In this document: positions 16,479 to 27,575 of the stretch, piece by piece
Layout: each line of letters opens with the position of its first letter
Numbering within the stretch: position 1 is the stretch's first letter
NCBI RefSeq assembly: GCF_028649535.1
Contig: NZ_JAQSJE010000009.1
Span: forward strand, 248,001-312,000
DNA: 64,000 bases
Reading direction: 5' to 3'
DNA from: Mannheimia cairinae
GTDB taxonomy: Bacteria > Pseudomonadota > Gammaproteobacteria > Enterobacterales > Pasteurellaceae
Translations under genes and position numbers: made by a program
Notes under the pieces: model-generated
The model's database searches: none
Told to the model about the DNA's origin: nothing
Seen by the model: the letters and a program-made list of their open reading frames with translations, nothing else

Positions 16479-18971
16479 ATGACAGAAGAGAAAAAAACAC
16501 TTTCACTTGGTGGAGCTCGTAAAGCGAGTAAAGTAAACGCAACGACAACAGGCGGAAAAGTTAAAGCTGTTGAAGTTAAAGAAAAAAAGCCAAGAATTGA
16601 TGCAAAAGCTTTACAAGAAAAAGCTGAAAGAGAAGCTGCTGCAAAAGCAAAAGCAAAAGCGGAAAAAGAAGCTGCTGAAAAATTAGCGAAAGAAAAAGCG
16701 GAGGCTGAAGCAAAGGCGAAAGCTGAGAAAGAAGCTCTTGCTAAAAAAGCAAAAGAAGAGAAGAAGGCTCAGCCTCAAGTAAAACAAGAAAAAGCATTAG
16801 ATCCTGAAAAAGAAGCAAAACGTAAAGAAGAAGCAGAGTTACGTCGCAAGCAGGAAGAGTTAGCTCGTGAAAAAGCTGAAATGGAAGCGAAACGTGCTGC
16901 TGAAAACGCACGTCGCTTAGCAGAAATGGAACGTGAAGAATCTGTCGATAATAGTAATGCTGAAGATTTTGATGATGAACGTTTTACTTCTTCTTATGCT
17001 CGTGAAGCTGAACGAGATAATGACCGTCGTAGTGAGTCAGCTCGTGGACGTGGGAATAAAAACGGAGTTGCTAAATCGAAAAAAGGTGGCCGTGAAGATG
17101 ATAAAAATGAGCGTAGTGCAGACCGTCGCAACCAAAAAGAAGTAAGAGGCAAAGGTAAGCACGGCAAAAAAGGTGCAGCACTTCAGCAAGCTTTCACTAA
17201 ACCCGCTCAAGTTGCTAAAGCCGATGTCGTGATTGGTGAAACCATTACGGTTGCTGAATTGGCAAACAAAATGTCAATCAAAGCAACAGAAATCATCAAA
17301 ATGATGATGAAAATGGGCGAGATGGTAACAATCAACCAAGTGATTGACCAAGAAACGGCACAATTAGTAGCAGAAGAATTGGGTCATAAAGTGATTCTTC
17401 GTAAAGAGAATGAATTAGAAGAAGCAGTATTAGAAGATCGTGATGTTAATGCTGAAAAAGTAACTCGTGCTCCTGTTGTAACCATTATGGGACACGTTGA
17501 CCACGGTAAAACCTCACTGCTTGACTATATTCGTAAAGCGAAAGTTGCAGCAGGCGAAGCTGGTGGTATTACTCAGCACATCGGTGCATACCACGTTGAA
17601 ACTGATGAAGGCAAAATGATTACCTTCTTAGATACTCCGGGACACGCAGCATTTACCTCAATGCGTGCACGTGGTGCGAAAGCAACGGATATCGTTGTAC
17701 TTGTAGTTGCCGCTGATGATGGAGTAATGCCACAAACAATCGAAGCGATTCAGCACGCAAAAGCGGCTGGGGCTCCATTAGTTGTTGCGGTAAATAAAAT
17801 TGATAAACCAGAAGCCAACCCTGATCGTGTTGAGCAAGAATTACTACAACACGAAGTAATTTCTGAGAAATTTGGTGGTGATGTTCAATTCGTACCGGTT
17901 TCTGCGAAAAAAGGAATGGGTATTGATGACTTACTTGAAGCGATTATCTTACAATCGGAAGTACTTGAATTAACGGCTGTTAAAGAAGGTATGGCAAGCG
18001 GTGTGGTTATTGAATCATACTTAGATAAAGGTCGAGGCCCTGTGGCAACTATTCTTGTTCAATCAGGAACCTTAAACAAAGGCGATATCGTACTTTGTGG
18101 TTTTGAGTATGGCCGTGTTCGTGCAATGCGTGATGAAAATGGTAAAGATATCAATTCAGCAGGCCCTTCAATTCCAGTTGAGGTATTAGGCTTATCTGGC
18201 GTACCGGCAGCAGGGGATGAAGCAACTGTTGTACGTGATGAGAAGAAAGCTCGTGAAGTTGCCCTTTATCGTCAAGGTAAATTCCGTGAAGTGAAACTTG
18301 CTCGTCAGCAAAAAGCGAAACTTGAAAATATGTTTAGCAATATGGCAGCAGGCGATGTGGCAGAATTGAATATTATCGTGAAAGCAGACGTACAAGGTTC
18401 TGTTGAAGCTATCAGCCAATCACTAATGGAACTTTCAACTGACGAAGTAAAAGTCCGTATTGTTGGTTCTGGTGTAGGTGGTATTACTGAAACAGATGCA
18501 ACCTTAGCAGCAGCGTCAAATGCGATTATGGTTGGTTTTAACGTGCGTGCCGATGCATCTGCTCGTCGTGTAATTGAAACCGAAAGCATTGACCTACGCT
18601 ACTATTCAATCATTTATGAACTATTAAATGATGTGAAAGCAGCGATGAGTGGTATGTTACAGCCAGAATTCAAACAAGAAATTATTGGCTTGGCTGAAGT
18701 GCGTGATGTATTCCGCCACCCGAAATTTGGTGCAATCGCAGGTTGTATGGTAACGGAAGGTGTGGTTAAACGTAACAACCCAATCCGTGTTTTACGTGAT
18801 AACGTTGTAATTTTTGAAGGCGAGCTAGAATCTCTCCGCCGTTTCAAAGATGACGTATCAGAAGTACGTAGCAATATGGAATGTGGTATCGGCGTGAAAA
18901 ACTACAACGATGTAAAAGTCGGTGACCAAATCGAAGTATTCGAAGTAGTTGAGATTAAACGTTCAATCTAA
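16479..18971 (+). CDS. infB: Translation initiation factor IF-2
   Basis: An 830-residue GTPase that delivers fMet-tRNA to the 30S subunit, fittingly in the same operon as the initiator tRNA. The N-terminal 1-250 is a highly charged Lys/Glu/Ala coiled-coil region followed by a basic Arg/Gly stretch. Next come the IF2 N-domain (about 250-310), the G domain (G1 GHVDHGKT at 338-345, G3 DTPGH near 385, G4 NKID near 440), domain II and the C-terminal fMet-binding domain. Internal in-frame starts could give shorter IF2 isoforms as in E. coli, but I did not identify one firmly. GAGGGGATAAAAA is its ribosome site. Confidence 0.97.
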   Translation: MTEEKKTLSLGGARKASKVNATTTGGKVKAVEVKEKKPRIDAKALQEKAEREAAAKAKAKAEKEAAEKLAKEKAEAEAKAKAEKEALAKKAKEEKKAQPQVKQEKALDPEKEAKRKEEAELRRKQEELAREKAEMEAKRAAENARRLAEMEREESVDNSNAEDFDDERFTSSYAREAERDNDRRSESARGRGNKNGVAKSKKGGREDDKNERSADRRNQKEVRGKGKHGKKGAALQQAFTKPAQVAKADVVIGETITVAELANKMSIKATEIIKMMMKMGEMVTINQVIDQETAQLVAEELGHKVILRKENELEEAVLEDRDVNAEKVTRAPVVTIMGHVDHGKTSLLDYIRKAKVAAGEAGGITQHIGAYHVETDEGKMITFLDTPGHAAFTSMRARGAKATDIVVLVVAADDGVMPQTIEAIQHAKAAGAPLVVAVNKIDKPEANPDRVEQELLQHEVISEKFGGDVQFVPVSAKKGMGIDDLLEAIILQSEVLELTAVKEGMASGVVIESYLDKGRGPVATILVQSGTLNKGDIVLCGFEYGRVRAMRDENGKDINSAGPSIPVEVLGLSGVPAAGDEATVVRDEKKAREVALYRQGKFREVKLARQQKAKLENMFSNMAAGDVAELNIIVKADVQGSVEAISQSLMELSTDEVKVRIVGSGVGGITETDATLAAASNAIMVGFNVRADASARRVIETESIDLRYYSIIYELLNDVKAAMSGMLQPEFKQEIIGLAEVRDVFRHPKFGAIAGCMVTEGVVKRNNPIRVLRDNVVIFEGELESLRRFKDDVSEVRSNMECGIGVKNYNDVKVGDQIEVFEVVEIKRSI

Positions 18972-18980
18972 TATCGCTTA

Positions 18981-19065
18981 ACAAGCGGTCTGTTTTTGCA
19001 AAAAATTTACAAAATTCGACCGCTTGCTGATTAAAATGGCGCGCGTGCTTTCACGCGTGCCTTTT
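18981..19065 (+). terminator. Two tandem hairpins between infB and rbfA
   Basis: First, an inverted uptake-signal pair, ACAAGCGGTC (18981-18990) with GACCGCTTGC (19018-19027). Second, GGCGCGCGTG / CACGCGTGCC (19038-19061) with a CTTT loop and TTTT. The second has the form of an intrinsic terminator 22 bp before the rbfA ATG, so rbfA-truB-mltB may be partly uncoupled from infB. Confidence 0.7.
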
Positions 19066-19087
19066 CCGCTATTATAGGAAATAGAAT

Positions 19088-19468
19088 ATGTCTAGAGAAT
19101 TTAAACGTAGTGACCGTGTGGCTCAAGAGCTACAAAAAGAGGTTGCGGTGATTTTACAACGTGAGGTAAAAGACCCACGTATTGGTATGGCAACGGTTTC
19201 TGATGTAGAAGTATCCAGAGATTTAGCCTATGCGAAAGTATTCGTTACTTTCTTATTTGATAACGATCCTGAAGCGATTAAACAGGGAATGAAAGGTTTA
19301 GAAAAAGCAAGCCCTTATATTCGTAGTTTATTAGGCAAAGCGATGCGTTTACGTATTGTGCCTGAACTACGCTTTGTTTACGATGAATCATTAGTAGAAG
19401 GTATGCGTATGTCAAATCTTGTGTCTAATGTGATCAAAAATGATGAAGAAAAGCATAAAGAGGACTAA
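19088..19468 (+). CDS. rbfA: 30S ribosome-binding factor RbfA
   Basis: A 126-residue KH-like cold-shock ribosome assembly factor acting on the 16S 5' end. [20 protein letters not shown] at the start and the [18 protein letters not shown] segment are family signatures. A TAGGAAATAGAAT ribosome site precedes the ATG. It lies 2 bp before truB, in the conserved infB-rbfA-truB order. Confidence 0.95.
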   Translation: MSREFKRSDRVAQELQKEVAVILQREVKDPRIGMATVSDVEVSRDLAYAKVFVTFLFDNDPEAIKQGMKGLEKASPYIRSLLGKAMRLRIVPELRFVYDESLVEGMRMSNLVSNVIKNDEEKHKED

Positions 19469-19470
19469 TT

Positions 19471-20394
19471 GTGTCTAGACCTCGTAAGCGTGGCCGTGAT
19501 ATTCACGGCGTTTTCTTATTGGATAAACCGCAAGGAATGTCCTCTAACGATATTCTGCAAAAGGTAAAACGTTTATTCCAAGCCAACAAAGCAGGGCATA
19601 CCGGAGCATTAGATCCTTTGGCGACAGGAATGTTGCCTATTTGTTTAGGCGAAGCGACAAAATTTTCCCAATTTCTGCTAGATTCCGATAAGCGTTATTT
19701 AGTAACAGCAAAATTAGGCGAGCGAACCGATACCTCCGATGCGGAAGGGCAAGTAGTAGAAACTAAAGCTGTTAATGTGAGTGAAACAGAAATTTTAGCG
19801 GCTTTAGAGCAATTCCGGGGTGATATTTTGCAAGTGCCGACAATGTTTTCTGCATTAAAACATAATGGCAAACCTTTGTATGAATATGCCCGAGCAGGTA
19901 TTACCGTGGAGCGAGAAGCTCGTCCGATTACGATTTTTGAGTTAAATTTTATTGAATACCGAGCTCCATATTTAACCCTTGAAGTGCATTGCTCAAAAGG
20001 AACCTATATTCGTACTTTAGTAGATGATTTAGGCGAAGTATTAGGTTGTGGCGCTCATGTTACAATGCTGCGTAGAACAGCTGTTTCAAGTTATCCTATT
20101 GAAGCGATGATGAGCTATGCTGATTTGCAAAATTTAGCTGAAAAAGCACCGCTTGCAGAATTAGATAAACATCTCTTACCAATAGATACTGCCGTTTCAA
20201 ATTTGGTTAAAATAAATTTAACACAAGAGCAAACTAAAGCGGTTGGTTTTGGTCAAAGAATCAAATATGAGAATGCAAATCAGATTTATGGTTTAGTTCG
20301 TTTATTCTCTGATACTGAGCAGTTTTTAGGTGTGGCTGAATTAACACAAGATAATGTGATTCGCCCAAATAGAATGGTTAATTTAACAGAATAG
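19471..20394 (+). CDS. truB: tRNA pseudouridine(55) synthase TruB
   Basis: Converts U55 of the T loop of nearly all tRNAs to pseudouridine. It shows [18 protein letters not shown] (motif I) and [14 protein letters not shown], with the catalytic aspartate, near residues 41-54. [15 protein letters not shown] lies near residue 180, and a C-terminal PUA-like domain follows. 307 residues is normal length. It starts with GTG; AAAGAGGACTAATT upstream belongs to the rbfA end and gives the ribosome site. Confidence 0.96.
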   Translation: MSRPRKRGRDIHGVFLLDKPQGMSSNDILQKVKRLFQANKAGHTGALDPLATGMLPICLGEATKFSQFLLDSDKRYLVTAKLGERTDTSDAEGQVVETKAVNVSETEILAALEQFRGDILQVPTMFSALKHNGKPLYEYARAGITVEREARPITIFELNFIEYRAPYLTLEVHCSKGTYIRTLVDDLGEVLGCGAHVTMLRRTAVSSYPIEAMMSYADLQNLAEKAPLAELDKHLLPIDTAVSNLVKINLTQEQTKAVGFGQRIKYENANQIYGLVRLFSDTEQFLGVAELTQDNVIRPNRMVNLTE

Positions 20395-20397
20395 AAG

Positions 20398-21492
20398 ATG
20401 AAATTGAAACTTTTTACTCTCCCTTTAACAATTATAACATTAGCACTATCAGGTTGTTCTAGCGATCAAGGTAGCTCTTATACCAAATTAGATTTAGAGT
20501 CTAAATATACTAAATCTCGAACTTTTAGCAATTTTAATGATTATGTTCACTTCCTTAAGCAAAAAGCAGCTGGGGCAGGTGTTTCAACAAAAACATTAAA
20601 AGAACAAAATTTTATTCAATATAATGCAAGAGCAGTTCAGTTAGACCAACAACAAGCGGCTCGCCGTCGAGATCCAAATACACCACCGCCACCACCAAAT
20701 CCAAATGGTGTTACTAATTATTTAAACCGGGTGCTAACTCAAGCTAAGGTAAATATTGCTGCCCAAAATTGGGATCGCTATAGTTCACAACTTAATCGAG
20801 CTAGTCAAAAATATGGTGTGCAAAAAGAGTACATTATGGCATTGTGGGGTATGGAAAGCAGTTTCGGACGTTACCAAGGCGATTTTGATGTTCTTTCTGT
20901 ATTAGCGACATTAGCTTTTGATGGTCGTCGTGAGAAATTATTTACTCAAGAGTTTGTGAATGCAATGAAACTGCTTGATGATGGTGTGATTAAACGCTAT
21001 GAGTTATTAGGTTCTTGGGCAGGAGCAATGGGGCAAACTCAGTTTATGCCAACCTCTTATCTAAAATATGCCGCTGATGGCGATGGTGATGGTAAAAAAG
21101 ATATTTGGCATAATGAATATGATGCTTTTGCTTCTATTGCAAATTATCTTTCTAGTGTCGGTTGGGATAATAAATTACCTTGGGGTGTAGAGGTTCGATT
21201 ATCAGGCCCTATGGATTTAGCTTTTTCTGGTATTGAACTAAATAAAGCAAAAACATTAGCAGAATGGCAAGCTTTAGGTGTCTATCTTGCTTATCCCAAT
21301 GCTCAAGAAACAACTAAGTTAGCTAGATTAAATGGTAAAAAACTCTGGCTTATTCGCCCAGATAAAGAGGTAGGGAGAGTATTCTTAGTCTCAAATAATT
21401 TCCGTACGCTAATGGATTGGAATAGATCGAATAATTTCGGTATTAGTGTAGGTAAATTTGCAGATAGAATTTTATCAGCTGTGGGCCAATAA
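20398..21492 (+). CDS. mltB: Membrane-bound lytic murein transglycosylase B
   Basis: Outer-membrane lipoprotein that cleaves peptidoglycan glycan strands. The lipobox is ALSGC at residues about 16-20, so the mature protein starts at Cys20. The GH103 catalytic domain has the catalytic glutamate in LWGMESSFGRYQG, the AGAMGQTQFMPTSYL motif and an EF-hand-like DGDGDGKKDIW calcium loop. A proline run (TPPPPPNPNG) lies in the N-terminal linker. It starts 3 bp after the truB stop, so it is translationally coupled to the translation operon, an association whose logic is not obvious. Confidence 0.92.
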   Translation: MKLKLFTLPLTIITLALSGCSSDQGSSYTKLDLESKYTKSRTFSNFNDYVHFLKQKAAGAGVSTKTLKEQNFIQYNARAVQLDQQQAARRRDPNTPPPPPNPNGVTNYLNRVLTQAKVNIAAQNWDRYSSQLNRASQKYGVQKEYIMALWGMESSFGRYQGDFDVLSVLATLAFDGRREKLFTQEFVNAMKLLDDGVIKRYELLGSWAGAMGQTQFMPTSYLKYAADGDGDGKKDIWHNEYDAFASIANYLSSVGWDNKLPWGVEVRLSGPMDLAFSGIELNKAKTLAEWQALGVYLAYPNAQETTKLARLNGKKLWLIRPDKEVGRVFLVSNNFRTLMDWNRSNNFGISVGKFADRILSAVGQ

Positions 21493-21503
21493 AATAATGA
21501 GAT

Positions 21504-21540
21504 AAAAGCATAGTAAGGGCAAGGCTCTGACTATGCTTTT
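21504..21540. terminator. Bidirectional terminator between mltB and tadA
   Basis: AAAAGCATAGT (21504-21514) pairs with ACTATGCTTTT (21530-21540). The right arm includes the tadA stop codon, so one hairpin serves both convergent genes. Confidence 0.8.
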
Positions 21541-22052
21541 TTGTTTTGCTTTTGTTCTAAGCGACGTTGTTTAAAAAATTGACTGATTCGCTGACTACAT
21601 TCTGTTCCTAATACATTTCCTTGAATTTCTAAAAAGTGATTCATTTTATAATCTTCAAATAAATGATAACGTGAACCTACCGCACCTGTTTTATAATCAC
21701 TTGCTCCAAAAACCAATCGCTTAATTCGGCTATGCAAAATAGCACCAGCACACATAGGGCAGGGTTCTAGAGTAACATAAAGGGTACAATCTAACAGACG
21801 ATAGTTTTCTATAGTTTGTCCTGCTTGACGAATAGCCTGCATCTCTGCGTGGGCAGAAGGATCATTAAGTTGGATAGTTTGATTCCAACCTCTACCAATA
21901 ATATTATAATTTTTATCAACTAAAACTGCACCAACAGGAATTTCGCCTTTAGCTTCTGCTAAATCAGCTAGGTCGAGAGCATATTGCATAAAAGCAATAT
22001 CTTGCTCAGAAATGCTAATGTTACACAAAGTCTGATTGGGTTTAATAAACAT
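21531..22052 (-). CDS. tadA: tRNA-specific adenosine deaminase TadA
   Basis: Deaminates A34 of tRNA-Arg(ACG) to inosine. The zinc/catalytic motif HAEMQAIRQAG, with the proton-shuttle glutamate, and the second zinc motif PCPMCAGAILHSRI are intact, and GEIPVGAVLVDKN precedes them. 173 residues; the family is usually 160-180. The ATG at 22052 has GAGGAA upstream with a long spacer. An internal ATG at residue 22 is possible but would leave a shorter N-terminal helix. Confidence 0.93.
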   Translation of the reverse strand: MFIKPNQTLCNISISEQDIAFMQYALDLADLAEAKGEIPVGAVLVDKNYNIIGRGWNQTIQLNDPSAHAEMQAIRQAGQTIENYRLLDCTLYVTLEPCPMCAGAILHSRIKRLVFGASDYKTGAVGSRYHLFEDYKMNHFLEIQGNVLGTECSQRISQFFKQRRLEQKQNKKA

Positions 22053-22086
22053 ATTTGTAAAAAATTCCTCTTGTTATACCGCTAGA

Positions 22087-22108
22087 AAAAAGCCCCAACA
22101 AGTGGGGC
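22087..22108 (-). terminator. deaD terminator
   Basis: Read on the minus strand, GCCCCA-CTTGT-TGGGGC is followed by TTTTTT. It lies 11 bp after the deaD stop. Confidence 0.85.
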
Positions 22109-22118
22109 ATTCTATTAA

Positions 22119-23933
22119 TTAGCCTCTACGGCCACAACCTTTATCATTAAAGCGTTTTTCTTTAAAACCACCTTTGCGATCTTTATTAAATCCACTATCT
22201 TTAAAATCACGGCGACCACTACGGTCGTTACGACGTTCGCCTCCACGTCCACGGCTTTCAAATGGTTGGCTATTACCGCCATTCGCAGGGCCTAACAATG
22301 ACATCTGCATTTGCTTATTCAAAACTCGAGCTTTTTGTGCGAAGTGTTGGATTAAGTGATTTGGCATACCTTGTGGTAGTTCAATTGTTGAATATTTATC
22401 GTGTAATTTAATATGTCCAATATAACGGCTACTAATATCGCCTTCATTAGCAATAGCACCAACAATATGGCGTACTTCTACCCCATCTTCTCGACCAAGT
22501 TCAATGCGGTATAAGTCCATTGCAACACCGTTATTTTCACGATGTTCGCGTCCTCCACGGCGCTCATTTCTGTTGTTACGATCACGTCGTTCAGCACGAG
22601 CTGCACGTACAACAGGGTCTGGAGGAAGAATAAGTTTTTGTTTTTCTTGTAATAGCATCATCATTGCTGCAGCAAGCTCTTCGTGATCTTGGTCTGCAGT
22701 GAATAAGTCTTCTAATAATTCACGATATTTTTCTAAATCGTGGTGTTCTAATTGTTTGGAAATACGTGCTTTAAATTTTTCACGACGTTTTTCCATTAGA
22801 ACTTCGTGATTTGGAATTGAAACTTCTTCAATCGGCTTTTTGATTAAATGTTCAATATTACGTAATAAACGACGTTCACGAGGTTCTACAAATAATAATG
22901 CTCGCCCAGAACGACCTGCACGACCAGTACGACCGATACGGTGAACATAAGATTCTTCTTCAAGTGGAATATCATAGTTCACAACAAGGCTGATACGTTC
23001 AATATCAATACCACGAGCAGCAACATCGGTTGCTACAAGAATATCTAGACGACCTGAACGTAATTTTTCTAATGTTTGTTCACGTGCTTGCTGGGTCATA
23101 TCACCATTTAATGCTGCAGTGCGATAGCCATTACGTTCACATAATTCTGTAATGTCGATAGTACCTGTTTTAGTACGTGTAAAGATAATTGCTGCATCAA
23201 AATCTTCAACTTCTAAGAAACGTAATAATGCATCATTTTTACGGAAGCCATTAACTAACCAATAGCTTTGGTCAATATCTGGTGCAGAGCGTTCGGTCGC
23301 TTTAATTTTAACTTCTTGAGGATCGTTCATAAAACGACGTGTAATACGGCGAATTGGCTCAGGCATTGTTGCTGAGAATAATGCTGTTTGATGATCTTCA
23401 GGTAATTCTGCCATTACTGTTTCAACATCATCAATGAAACCCATACGTAACATTTCATCAGCTTCATCTAATACAATACATTTAAGAGCTGATAAATCTA
23501 ATGTGCCACGGCGGATATGGTCAAGAATACGACCAGGTGTTCCAACAACAACTTGTGAACCATTTTTTAATGCACGTAATTGAATATCATAGCGTTGCCC
23601 ACCGTAAACAGTAACAACACGAATACCTTTCATATTCTTAGTAAATTGCTCGCAAGCATCGGCAACTTGAATTGCTAATTCACGAGTTGGTGCCATTACC
23701 AACATTTGTGGGTGGCGTTGTGCTGGGTCAATTTGAGCAAGTAAAGGTAAAGAGAAAGCTGCTGTTTTTCCGCTTCCTGTTTGTGCCATACCAAGTACAT
23801 CTCGGCCAGCTAATAAATGAGGGATACATTCTTGTTGAATAGGTGATGGGGTTACAAATCCCATATCATTTACAGCATCAAGAATAGGTTGAGGTAAGCC
23901 TAAATCGGCAAAAGTTAAAGATTCAGTTGTCAT
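22119..23933 (-). CDS. deaD: DEAD-box ATP-dependent RNA helicase DeaD/CsdA
   Basis: RNA helicase for ribosome assembly and cold-dependent mRNA decay. Motif Q is [14 protein letters not shown], motif I AQTGSGKT, motif II DEAD, motif III SAT, motif [15 protein letters not shown]-terminal DbpA-like RNA-binding domain (about residues 475-545) and an Arg/Gly/Lys-rich tail follow. 604 residues is close to E. coli DeaD (629). The Shine-Dalgarno before the ATG is poor, which might permit regulation through the 195-base upstream region. The pnp-nlpI-deaD order is conserved with E. coli, where the helicase and PNPase work in RNA degradation. Confidence 0.95.
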   Translation of the reverse strand: MTTESLTFADLGLPQPILDAVNDMGFVTPSPIQQECIPHLLAGRDVLGMAQTGSGKTAAFSLPLLAQIDPAQRHPQMLVMAPTRELAIQVADACEQFTKNMKGIRVVTVYGGQRYDIQLRALKNGSQVVVGTPGRILDHIRRGTLDLSALKCIVLDEADEMLRMGFIDDVETVMAELPEDHQTALFSATMPEPIRRITRRFMNDPQEVKIKATERSAPDIDQSYWLVNGFRKNDALLRFLEVEDFDAAIIFTRTKTGTIDITELCERNGYRTAALNGDMTQQAREQTLEKLRSGRLDILVATDVAARGIDIERISLVVNYDIPLEEESYVHRIGRTGRAGRSGRALLFVEPRERRLLRNIEHLIKKPIEEVSIPNHEVLMEKRREKFKARISKQLEHHDLEKYRELLEDLFTADQDHEELAAAMMMLLQEKQKLILPPDPVVRAARAERRDRNNRNERRGGREHRENNGVAMDLYRIELGREDGVEVRHIVGAIANEGDISSRYIGHIKLHDKYSTIELPQGMPNHLIQHFAQKARVLNKQMQMSLLGPANGGNSQPFESRGRGGERRNDRSGRRDFKDSGFNKDRKGGFKEKRFNDKGCGRRG

Positions 23934-24128
23934 AAAAAACCATTAAAATGAGAGATAAAAACACAAGAAATTTAAAAATCTTCTGTTTTATCCGATAAAA
24001 ATTATATTGTTGAGTCTTTTTTAGGAAGAAAAAATGAAATAACGAAGCAGAATCAACGCTTTAACAATCCCCTGAGTATAAGGGTTGAATTTGCAAAATA
24101 ATTTGTAAATTCAACCGCTTGTATTGTC

Positions 24129-25052
24129 CTAATCGTTCCCAACAACGGGAGTTGTTTGAGTCATATTACGTAGTTGTGATAGCTCAAACAGGGCAAAACG
24201 ATACTCAACGAAGTTAAACACTTGATTTGCAAGAGAAAGACGGAAAAGGCTAATAGCCTCATCTTTACGATCTAATTTGAGTTGTTGTTTTGCTAAATAA
24301 AAATATGTTTCAGTTAAAATTTCAGCATATTGTGAGCTATTTTCTTTAGCCACAGAATCCATTATAGCACGAAGTTTAGCTAAATTTGTATTTCCTAAGA
24401 AATAATTCACAATATTTGTTCCCCAAAAATCAGGAGAGAGTAGTTTTACACGTTCTTGTAAATTATTTTTAGCCTCTAATGGTGTAAATTCTAGCTCATT
24501 AAAATAGAGCCATAAGACACGATACGGGTCTTTTTTATCTTCTTCATAAAAACGCAGTAGATCACGTTCAGCTTCTGAATAACGCCCACTATAATAAAAT
24601 GCTAAACCTCTATTAAGATAGGTATAACTATATTCATTATCTAATTCTAGCACAGCATTAAATGCATCTACGGAACTGTCGTAATCACCTTCTAAAAGCA
24701 GATATAGCCCCATATAATTATAAGCGGCCGCCATTCTTTGATTTAGTGAGATTGCTTGCACGAAGTCATAACGGGCAAGAGACCATAGGCCCAAACTATC
24801 ATAAATGACACCTCTCTCAAAATAGAGGTCAGCTTGCTCTGATGGATTTAATTCAGCTTCTTCTAAAACTTGACTTAAACGAACAACCATTGCTTCTTGT
24901 TCAAAACGGAGTTGTGGGTTTAATTCAGCTAATGCTAAGTTTCTTGTAGAAATTAATTCAGAATATCGATTACTACAACCTGTCAGCACTAAAATAGAAA
25001 TAAGGTTAAGTAAAAAGAAACGAATTCTAAACAACTTAAACAGTTGTACCAT
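24129..25052 (-). CDS. nlpI: Lipoprotein NlpI
   Basis: TPR-repeat outer-membrane lipoprotein which in E. coli is the adaptor between peptidoglycan endopeptidases and the protease Prc. Signal peptide with lipobox VLTGC near residues 22-26. TPR-like repeats run through about 60-190 (for example AYNYMGLYLLLEGDYDSSVD and TYLNRGLAFYYSGRYSEAER). 307 residues compares with 294 in E. coli. It lies 79 bp after pnp on the same strand. The pairing with pnp is conserved although the functions look unrelated. Confidence 0.92.
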   Translation of the reverse strand: MVQLFKLFRIRFFLLNLISILVLTGCSNRYSELISTRNLALAELNPQLRFEQEAMVVRLSQVLEEAELNPSEQADLYFERGVIYDSLGLWSLARYDFVQAISLNQRMAAAYNYMGLYLLLEGDYDSSVDAFNAVLELDNEYSYTYLNRGLAFYYSGRYSEAERDLLRFYEEDKKDPYRVLWLYFNELEFTPLEAKNNLQERVKLLSPDFWGTNIVNYFLGNTNLAKLRAIMDSVAKENSSQYAEILTETYFYLAKQQLKLDRKDEAISLFRLSLANQVFNFVEYRFALFELSQLRNMTQTTPVVGND

Positions 25053-25131
25053 TACTAAATAGCCTTTATGTAATTAATCATAAAAACTGAATAACGGACA
25101 TAATGTCCGCTATTCACGATTTATTTTAGAA

Positions 25132-27276
25132 CTAGATATTATTTTCTTGTTCTTCAGCTACTACTTCTTCGCTCACAGGCTCTACAGTATTCTCAGTATT
25201 ATTGAGATCTTTCATTGTTAAGCGAATACGATTTTGGCGGTCAATTTCAACTACTTTTACTTGAACTTCTTGACCGACAGATAAGTAATCAGCAACACGA
25301 TCAACACGCTCATTAGTGATTTGTGAAATATGAACTAAACCTTCTTTACCACCTAAAATTGAAACGAATGCACCAAAATCAACCACACGAGTTACTTTAC
25401 CAGTATAAACTGCATTAACTTCAACTTCAGCAACAATCTCTTCAATACGAGCCATTACTGCTTTTGCTGCATTACCGTCGGTTGCTGCAATTTTTACAGT
25501 ACCATCATCATCAATATCAATAGAAGTATTGGTTTCTTCAGTTAATGAGCGAATAACCGCACCACCTTTACCAATGACATCTTTGATTTTCTTAGGATCA
25601 ATTTTCATTGTGTGAATGCGTGGAGCAAAGTCAGAAATATCTTCACGTGGAGCAGGAATTGCTTGTTCCATTACCCCTAAAATGTGCATACGGGCACCTT
25701 TTGCTTGGTTAAGGGCAATTTGCATAATTTCAGGTGTGATGCCTTCAATTTTAATATCCATTTGAAGAGCAGTAACACCTTCACGAGTACCTGCTACTTT
25801 AAAGTCCATATCGCCTAAGTGGTCTTCATCACCTAAAATATCTGAAAGAACGACAAATTTCTCATCTTCTTTCACTAAGCCCATTGCAATACCTGCAACT
25901 GCAGCTTTAATTGGCACACCAGCATCCATTAATGCTAATGATGCACCACATACAGAAGCCATTGAAGACGAACCGTTTGATTCAGTAATTTCAGACACCA
26001 CACGTACAACATACGGGAATTCTTCTGCTGTTGGCATTACCGCTAATACACCACGTTTAGCTAAACGACCGTGTCCGATTTCACGACGTTTTGGTGAACC
26101 GATACGACCAGTTTCACCTACAGAGTATGGAGGAAAGTTATAGTGGAATAAGAAGCGGTCTGATTTTTCACCTGTTAATTCATCAATAATTTGTGCATCA
26201 CGCTCAGTACCTAAAGTTGCTACTGCCAATGCTTGAGTTTCGCCACGAGTGAAAATAGCAGAACCGTGAGTACGTGGTAATACACCTGTGCAAATATCTA
26301 ATGCACGAACGGTATCAACTGTACGTCCATCAATACGAGGTTCGCCAGCAATAATACGGCTACGAACGATTTGGCTTTCTAATGCGGTAATAATATCAAC
26401 AATAGCACCTTCTGATACATTTTCATCTTCAGCAGTTAATTGTGCAATTACCTCTGCTTTAATGGCATCAATTTGCTCGTAACGAACTTGTTTTTCAACA
26501 ATGCGGTAAGCATCGCCGATACGACTTTCTGCTAATGCTTTAACTTTATTGATTAAATCGGTATTTGGCTCTGGAGCCACCCAATCCCAACGAGGTTTAC
26601 CAGCTTCTTTTACAAATTCTTTAATATTTTCAATAACAACTTGTTGTTGTTGATGACCGAATACGACCGCTGAAAGCATTTGTTCTTCTGTTAAAATATC
26701 AGCTTCAGATTCAACCATTAATACTGCTTTGTCTGTCCCTGCAACCACTAAATCTAAACGACTAAGTTTTTGCTCAGATGTTGTTGGGTTAAGTACGAAT
26801 TGATCATTGATAAACCCAACACGAGCTGCACCGATTGGGCCGTTAAACGGCACTCCTGATAAGGATAATGCAGCTGAAGCACCAATCATTGCAACTAAAT
26901 CTGGGCTAATTTGAGGGTTTACAGAAACCACGGTTGCGATAACTTGAATTTCATTGAAGAAACCTTCAGGGAAAAGTGGGCGAACAGGACGGTCAATTAA
27001 ACGTGCAACTAAAGTTTCGCCTTCAGAAGGGCGGCCTTCACGTTTGAAAAATCCACCAGGAATACGACCGGCTGCATAAGTACGCTCTTGGTAATCTACG
27101 GTTAATGGGAAGAAATCTTGACCTTCTTTCACATCTTTTTTCGCAACAACAGTTACAAAAACGGTTGTGTCGTCCATACTAGCCATTACGGCAGCAGTTG
27201 CTTGGCGTGCGATCGCACCTGTTTCTAATGTTACGGTATGCTGACCGTATTTAAATTGTCTTACAATTGGATTCAT
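25132..27276 (-). CDS. pnp: Polyribonucleotide nucleotidyltransferase (PNPase)
   Basis: Phosphorolytic 3'-5' exoribonuclease of the degradosome. Two RNase PH domains (about residues 1-220 and 310-545, with [20 protein letters not shown] and the [20 protein letters not shown] catalytic region), a KH domain (about 555-615, [16 protein letters not shown]) and an S1 domain (about 620-690). 714 residues, full length. The ATG has AAAAGGAAAACAG before it. The E. coli gene is autoregulated through its leader; the 300-base leader region here may do the same. Confidence 0.97.
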   Translation of the reverse strand: MNPIVRQFKYGQHTVTLETGAIARQATAAVMASMDDTTVFVTVVAKKDVKEGQDFFPLTVDYQERTYAAGRIPGGFFKREGRPSEGETLVARLIDRPVRPLFPEGFFNEIQVIATVVSVNPQISPDLVAMIGASAALSLSGVPFNGPIGAARVGFINDQFVLNPTTSEQKLSRLDLVVAGTDKAVLMVESEADILTEEQMLSAVVFGHQQQQVVIENIKEFVKEAGKPRWDWVAPEPNTDLINKVKALAESRIGDAYRIVEKQVRYEQIDAIKAEVIAQLTAEDENVSEGAIVDIITALESQIVRSRIIAGEPRIDGRTVDTVRALDICTGVLPRTHGSAIFTRGETQALAVATLGTERDAQIIDELTGEKSDRFLFHYNFPPYSVGETGRIGSPKRREIGHGRLAKRGVLAVMPTAEEFPYVVRVVSEITESNGSSSMASVCGASLALMDAGVPIKAAVAGIAMGLVKEDEKFVVLSDILGDEDHLGDMDFKVAGTREGVTALQMDIKIEGITPEIMQIALNQAKGARMHILGVMEQAIPAPREDISDFAPRIHTMKIDPKKIKDVIGKGGAVIRSLTEETNTSIDIDDDGTVKIAATDGNAAKAVMARIEEIVAEVEVNAVYTGKVTRVVDFGAFVSILGGKEGLVHISQITNERVDRVADYLSVGQEVQVKVVEIDRQNRIRLTMKDLNNTENTVEPVSEEVVAEEQENNI

Positions 27277-27575
27277 TCTGTTTTCCTTTTAACGAATAAA
27301 ATTATTTTTCGTTTTATCTTTTAAAATTGCGACTAGCAAAAACACTCTTAATCTTAAAAGGGTTTTTGATAGCCGCCTCTCAATACAAAAAATAAAACTT
27401 GTCTATTATATAGAGATTTTCACAAAAAATCGCCTATTATTTTGATTTTAAAGGCGGGGCTTTTTATATTGAGTATTAAACACTCAACACGATAATGCTA
27501 ACTTTTTCAATCTAAAAAATAAGTTTATACCTATGTAATGATTACATAGGTAGTGGATAAAAAATCATATGAAAA
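27277..27575. other. pnp leader/intergenic region
   Basis: No gene is seen. On the minus strand a consensus TATAAT (27412-27417) could start the pnp transcript. A loose AT-rich hairpin lies between it and pnp. A perfect 11-bp-arm palindrome, ACCTATGTAAT-G-ATTACATAGGT, occupies 27529-27551, just downstream of the MalQ-like fragment. Confidence 0.45.
27529..27551. repeat. Perfect 23-bp palindrome
   Basis: Arms ACCTATGTAAT and ATTACATAGGT around one G. Possible terminator stem for the small upstream ORF (minus strand: T-rich sequence follows after a short gap) or an operator. No known consensus recognised. Confidence 0.5.

Noticed and set aside
16541-16900. Repetitive Lys/Glu/Ala codons that look like a DNA repeat tract
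   Set aside because: This is the normal charged N-terminal region of IF-2, not a phase-variable or mobile repeat.
23934-24128. Cold-shock-type regulatory leader of deaD
   Set aside because: The 195-base leader is AT-rich with a possible TATAAT but I found no conserved stem or cold-box-like word that would support a claim.
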